7,179 bases of DNA from an uncultured Clostridia bacterium. Lineage in GTDB: Bacteria > Bacillota > Clostridia > Christensenellales > Aristaeellaceae. Both the position numbers and the translations under genes were made by a program. The stretch is taken from the NCBI GenBank assembly GCA_934615235.1, contig CAKTTL010000122.1, forward strand, positions 1-7,179, written 5' to 3'. The notes below the pieces were generated by a model that saw nothing but the letters and a program-made list of their open reading frames with translations, was not told the DNA's origin and did not search any database. This document shows positions 4,972-7,179 of the stretch, piece after piece; positions within the stretch are counted from its first letter, which is position 1, and every line of letters starts with the position of its first letter.

Positions 4972-6906
4972 ATGAGCAAGGATATTACTGCGCTGATTAT
5001 CATGGACGGTTTCGGCATCGCGCCGAACCAGCACCGCAACGCCATTCTCGAAGCCGGCACGCCCGAGCTGGACAAGCTCTGCGCCCGCTTCCCGCATACG
5101 ACCATCGGCGCCAGCGGCATGGACGTGGGCCTGCCGGACGGCCAGATGGGCAACAGCGAAGTCGGCCACCTGAACCTCGGCGCCGGCCGCATCGTCTATC
5201 AGGAACTGACCCGCATCACCAAGGACATCCAGGACGGCGAGTTCTTCAAAAAGCCCGAGCTGATCTGGGCGATCGACACCGCGCGCGATAACGGCGGCGA
5301 CCTGCACCTGATGGGTCTTCTGTCCGACGGCGGCGTGCACAGCCACAATTCGCACCTCTACGCTCTGCTGGAAATGGCCAAGCAGCGCGGCATGGAGCGC
5401 GTCTACGTCCACTGCTTCCTCGACGGCCGCGACGTGCCGCCGTCCTCCGGCCTTGATTACGTCAGGCAGCTGGAAGAGAAGATGGCCGAAATCGGCGTGG
5501 GCAAAATCGCCACCGTCATGGGCCGCTACTGGGCGATGGACCGCGACAACCTCTGGGATCGCGTAAAGCGCGCCTACGACGCGATGGTGTACGGCGAAGG
5601 TCTTACCGCGCAGAGCGCGGAAGAAGCCGTGCAGCTCAGCTACGACAAGGGCGAAACCGACGAGTTCGTGCAGCCCACCGTCGTGCTGCAGGACGGCAAG
5701 CCCGTCGCCTGCATGAAGGCGAACGACAGCATCGTCTTCTATAACTTCCGCCCCGACCGCGCCCGTCAGCTCACCCGCGCGTTCATCTATCCGGACTTCG
5801 ACGGCTTCGAACGCAAGGGCGGCTTCTTCCCGACGCAGTACGTGACGATGACCCAGTACGACGAGACCTTCACCGGTCTGCGCGTCGTCAACAAGCCCGT
5901 CACGCTCAAGAACACCCTCGGCGAGTATCTGGCCGCCAACGACAAAACCCAGCTGCGCATCGCTGAAACGCAGAAATACGCGCACGTCACCTTCTTCTTC
6001 AACGGCGGCGTAGAGGCCCCCAACGAGAACGAAGACCGCTGCCTGATCCCGTCGAGCAAGGTTGCGACGTTCGATCTCAAGCCCGAAATGAGCGCGCAGG
6101 AAATCGCCGATGAAGCGTGCAGGCGCATCGAAAGCGGCAAGTACGATTTCATGATCCTCAACTTTGCCAACTGCGACATGGTCGGCCATACGGGCGTGAT
6201 CCCGGCGGCGGTTTCCGCCGTGAAGGCCGTCGACGCCTGCGTGGGGCAGGTTGTCGACTGCGTCCTCGCACAGGGCGGCCGCTGCATCGTCACGGCCGAC
6301 CACGGCAACGCCGATCAGATGGTCGACCCGGCCAACGGCGAACCCTTCACCGCGCACACCACCAACCCCGTGCCGTTCATCCTCTGCGATCCGGCGCTGA
6401 CGTACGTGCAGCTGCGCAAGAACGGCAAGCTGGCCGACATCGCGCCGACGCTGCTTGAAATGGCGCACATGCCGCAGCCGGAGGAAATGACCGGCGTGAG
6501 CATGATCTGCCATGCGGGCCGTCACGCGTACAACGAGCCCGTTTACGCCGAAAAGGCCCCCGCGGCCATCGGCCCGTACTGCCATGCGGTGCTCAGCCAC
6601 AACACGCTCTACTGCTCCGGTCAGCTGGGCGTGAACCCCGCCACCGGCGAGCTCGCCGAAGGCGTGGAAGCGCAGGCGAAACAGGCGCTCGCCAACCTCG
6701 AGGCCGTGCTCGTCAAGGGCGGCATGAAGCTGGCCGACGTCGTCAAGACGACCGTCTTCCTCGCCGATATGAACGACTTCGCCAAGATCAACGCCATCTA
6801 CGCCGCTGCCTTCGGCGCCAACAAGCCCGCCCGCAGCTGCGTCGAGGTCTCCAAATTGCCCAAGGGCGGCCTGTTCGAGATCGAAGCGGTTGCTGTGAAG
6901 GAGTGA
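4972..6906 (+). CDS. gpmI: Cofactor-independent phosphoglycerate mutase fused to a RidA domain
   Basis: The 644-residue product is about 130 residues longer than normal GpmI (about 510). Residues 1-512 form a complete 2,3-bisphosphoglycerate-independent mutase, which interconverts 3- and 2-phosphoglycerate using two Mn ions. Seen are D12 (MDGFG), the phospho-serine S62 (NSEVGH), DGRD (151-154), R185 and R191, R260 and R263 (NFRPDR), K335, D402 and H406 (CDMVGHTG), D443 and H444 (TADHGN), and H462. GpmI homology ends at PEEMTGVSMI (503-512). Residues from about 523 (PVYAEKAPAAIGPY) to 644 match RidA/YjgF, which hydrolyses reactive enamine/imine intermediates such as 2-aminoacrylate. The residues matching E. 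coli RidA Y17, S30, N88, R105, C107 and E120 are Y536, S549, N607, R621, C623 and E636. The linker is only about 10 residues. The start ATG follows GGAGG (4956-4960) by 11 nt; tpiA ends 21 nt upstream. Both halves look functional; the reason for joining them is unknown. Confidence 0.95.
   Translation: MSKDITALIIMDGFGIAPNQHRNAILEAGTPELDKLCARFPHTTIGASGMDVGLPDGQMGNSEVGHLNLGAGRIVYQELTRITKDIQDGEFFKKPELIWAIDTARDNGGDLHLMGLLSDGGVHSHNSHLYALLEMAKQRGMERVYVHCFLDGRDVPPSSGLDYVRQLEEKMAEIGVGKIATVMGRYWAMDRDNLWDRVKRAYDAMVYGEGLTAQSAEEAVQLSYDKGETDEFVQPTVVLQDGKPVACMKANDSIVFYNFRPDRARQLTRAFIYPDFDGFERKGGFFPTQYVTMTQYDETFTGLRVVNKPVTLKNTLGEYLAANDKTQLRIAETQKYAHVTFFFNGGVEAPNENEDRCLIPSSKVATFDLKPEMSAQEIADEACRRIESGKYDFMILNFANCDMVGHTGVIPAAVSAVKAVDACVGQVVDCVLAQGGRCIVTADHGNADQMVDPANGEPFTAHTTNPVPFILCDPALTYVQLRKNGKLADIAPTLLEMAHMPQPEEMTGVSMICHAGRHAYNEPVYAEKAPAAIGPYCHAVLSHNTLYCSGQLGVNPATGELAEGVEAQAKQALANLEAVLVKGGMKLADVVKTTVFLADMNDFAKINAIYAAAFGANKPARSCVEVSKLPKGGLFEIEAVAVKE
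6480..6504 (+). promoter_or_regulatory. Possible internal ribosome binding site before the RidA domain
   Basis: GGAGG at 6480-6484, made by the codons for the conserved PEEMTG motif of GpmI, is followed in frame by GTG at 6496 (11 nt away) and ATG at 6502 (17 nt away). Initiation at the GTG would give a 136-residue protein starting at residue 509, the length of a free-standing RidA. The site may simply be a by-product of the protein motif. Nothing in the sequence proves it is used. Confidence 0.25.
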
Positions 6907-6910
6907 GACG

Positions 6911-6974
6911 CCAGGGGGCACCTTCTTTCAGGAGAAAGAAGGTGCCCCCTGGACCCCCTCCAAGAAAGCCGCTT
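6911..6974 (-). repeat. Large palindromic repeat (REP-like), copy A
   Basis: CCAGGGGGCACCTTCTTTC (6911-6929) and its exact complement (6934-6952) form a 19-bp perfect stem with an AGGA loop, starting 4 nt after the gpmI stop codon. No T-run follows. A tail ends in CCAAGAAAGCCGCTT (6960-6974). The whole unit is repeated in inverted orientation at 7086-7156 with stem changes that keep pairing. It would be transcribed as part of the operon's 3' untranslated region, where such a stem could block 3' exonucleases. The same type of flank surrounds the palindrome at 961-981. Confidence 0.75.
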
Positions 6975-6975
6975 C

Positions 6976-7017
6976 CGCCGTCCGCCCCTCTCAATGAGGG
7001 GCGGGCGGCGTTTTTTT
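6976..7017 (+). terminator. Intrinsic terminator of the pgk-tpiA-gpmI operon
   Basis: Positions 6976-6990 pair with 6996-7010 in a 15-bp GC-rich stem containing one G-U pair, with loop TCAAT. Seven T residues follow (7011-7017). This is a textbook intrinsic terminator, 70 nt beyond the gpmI stop codon, and it closes the operon before any enolase gene. Confidence 0.92.
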
Positions 7018-7035
7018 CGATTCGATTCGGCTCAT

Positions 7036-7061
7036 AAAAAAACGGGCTGCGAACAGTCCGT
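7036..7061 (-). terminator. Possible terminator for a gene to the right on the - strand
   Basis: Read on the - strand, ACGGACTG (7061-7054) faces CAGCCCGT (7049-7042) around a TTCG tetraloop, with one A-C mismatch, and a run of T follows (7042-7036). It would end a transcript coming from the right, convergent with the glycolytic operon. The short mismatched stem keeps confidence modest, and no such gene is visible before the window ends. Confidence 0.4.
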
Positions 7062-7085
7062 CAATCTTACGCTTCCCGCATATAA

Positions 7086-7156
7086 AAGCGGCTTTCTTGG
7101 GGTGGGGGTCTGGGGGCGGGGTCTTCTTTCTCCTTAAAGAAGACCCCGCCCCCAGA
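7086..7156 (+). repeat. Large palindromic repeat (REP-like), copy B
   Basis: This copy begins with AAGCGGCTTTCTTGG (7086-7100), the exact reverse complement of the tail of copy A. A 21-bp perfect stem follows (7109-7129 with 7136-7156, loop CTCCTT). The tip of the stem and loop, CTTCTTTCTCCT then AAAGAAG, is shared with copy A read on the - strand. The middle of the stem differs (GGGGT with ACCCC here, AC with GT there) but still pairs. C- and G-runs flank it up to the window edge. No gene is visible from 7018 to 7179. Confidence 0.75.
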
Positions 7157-7179
7157 AAACCCCGTTCCCCCCCCTCCTC

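Noticed and set aside
2818..6921. A 1367-codon open frame on the - strand opposite the whole pgk-tpiA-gpmI operon
   Set aside because: The three operon genes share the same reading phase (starts at 2920, 4198 and 4972 are all equal modulo 3), and their GC-biased codons rarely create antisense stops. The antisense translation is a low-complexity Ala/Gly/Val/His/Asp-rich sequence without any known domain, while the + strand carries three fully conserved enzymes.
6911..6952. The 19-bp palindrome as the operon terminator
   Set aside because: It is followed by GGACCCCCTCC rather than T residues. The real terminator with seven T residues lies just downstream at 6976-7017.

Overview
The window looks like a chromosomal piece of a GC-rich Gram-positive bacterium, most likely a Clostridia-type member of the Bacillota and perhaps gut-associated. 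The reasons are strong GGAGG-type ribosome binding sites before every gene, TTGACA/TATAAT-type promoters in AT-rich spacers, strongly GC-biased third codon positions, a 534-residue gamma/tau-type DnaX, and GC-rich palindromic repeats between genes. The assignment to a clade is inference from style only; nothing here identifies a species.

Layout. Positions 1-361 hold no supportable gene. Their right half is a compact control region for a small XRE-family repressor-like gene (362-769, +). It has a near-consensus promoter and three copies of a CAAAACCGGA motif, one of them in the promoter spacer and a second in the spacer of a possible divergent promoter. Positions 770-1063 are non-coding and rich in hairpins and short dispersed repeats. 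dnaX (1064-2668, -) follows, apparently on its own, without the ybaB-recR partners often found beside it. A 251-bp divergent intergenic region (2669-2919) carries the dnaX promoter, a 12-bp-arm palindrome that neither predicted transcript would include, and a very strong promoter for the glycolytic operon.

The operon pgk (2920-4107), tpiA (4198-4950) and a gpmI gene (4972-6906) runs on the + strand. It encodes three steps of lower glycolysis/gluconeogenesis: triose-phosphate isomerase, phosphoglycerate kinase and cofactor-independent phosphoglycerate mutase. gap and eno are not in the window. The operon ends at a strong intrinsic terminator (6976-7017).

The main discovery is that the gpmI product is a 644-residue fusion. 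A complete GpmI with all metal and substrate residues is joined in frame to a complete RidA/YjgF/YER057c-type imine deaminase domain with all its active-site residues. The second notable item is an inverted pair of large palindromic repeats (6911-6974 and 7086-7156) flanking the operon terminator. Their stems differ by compensatory changes while their tips and 15-nt tails are conserved, which marks them as copies of one REP-like element family.
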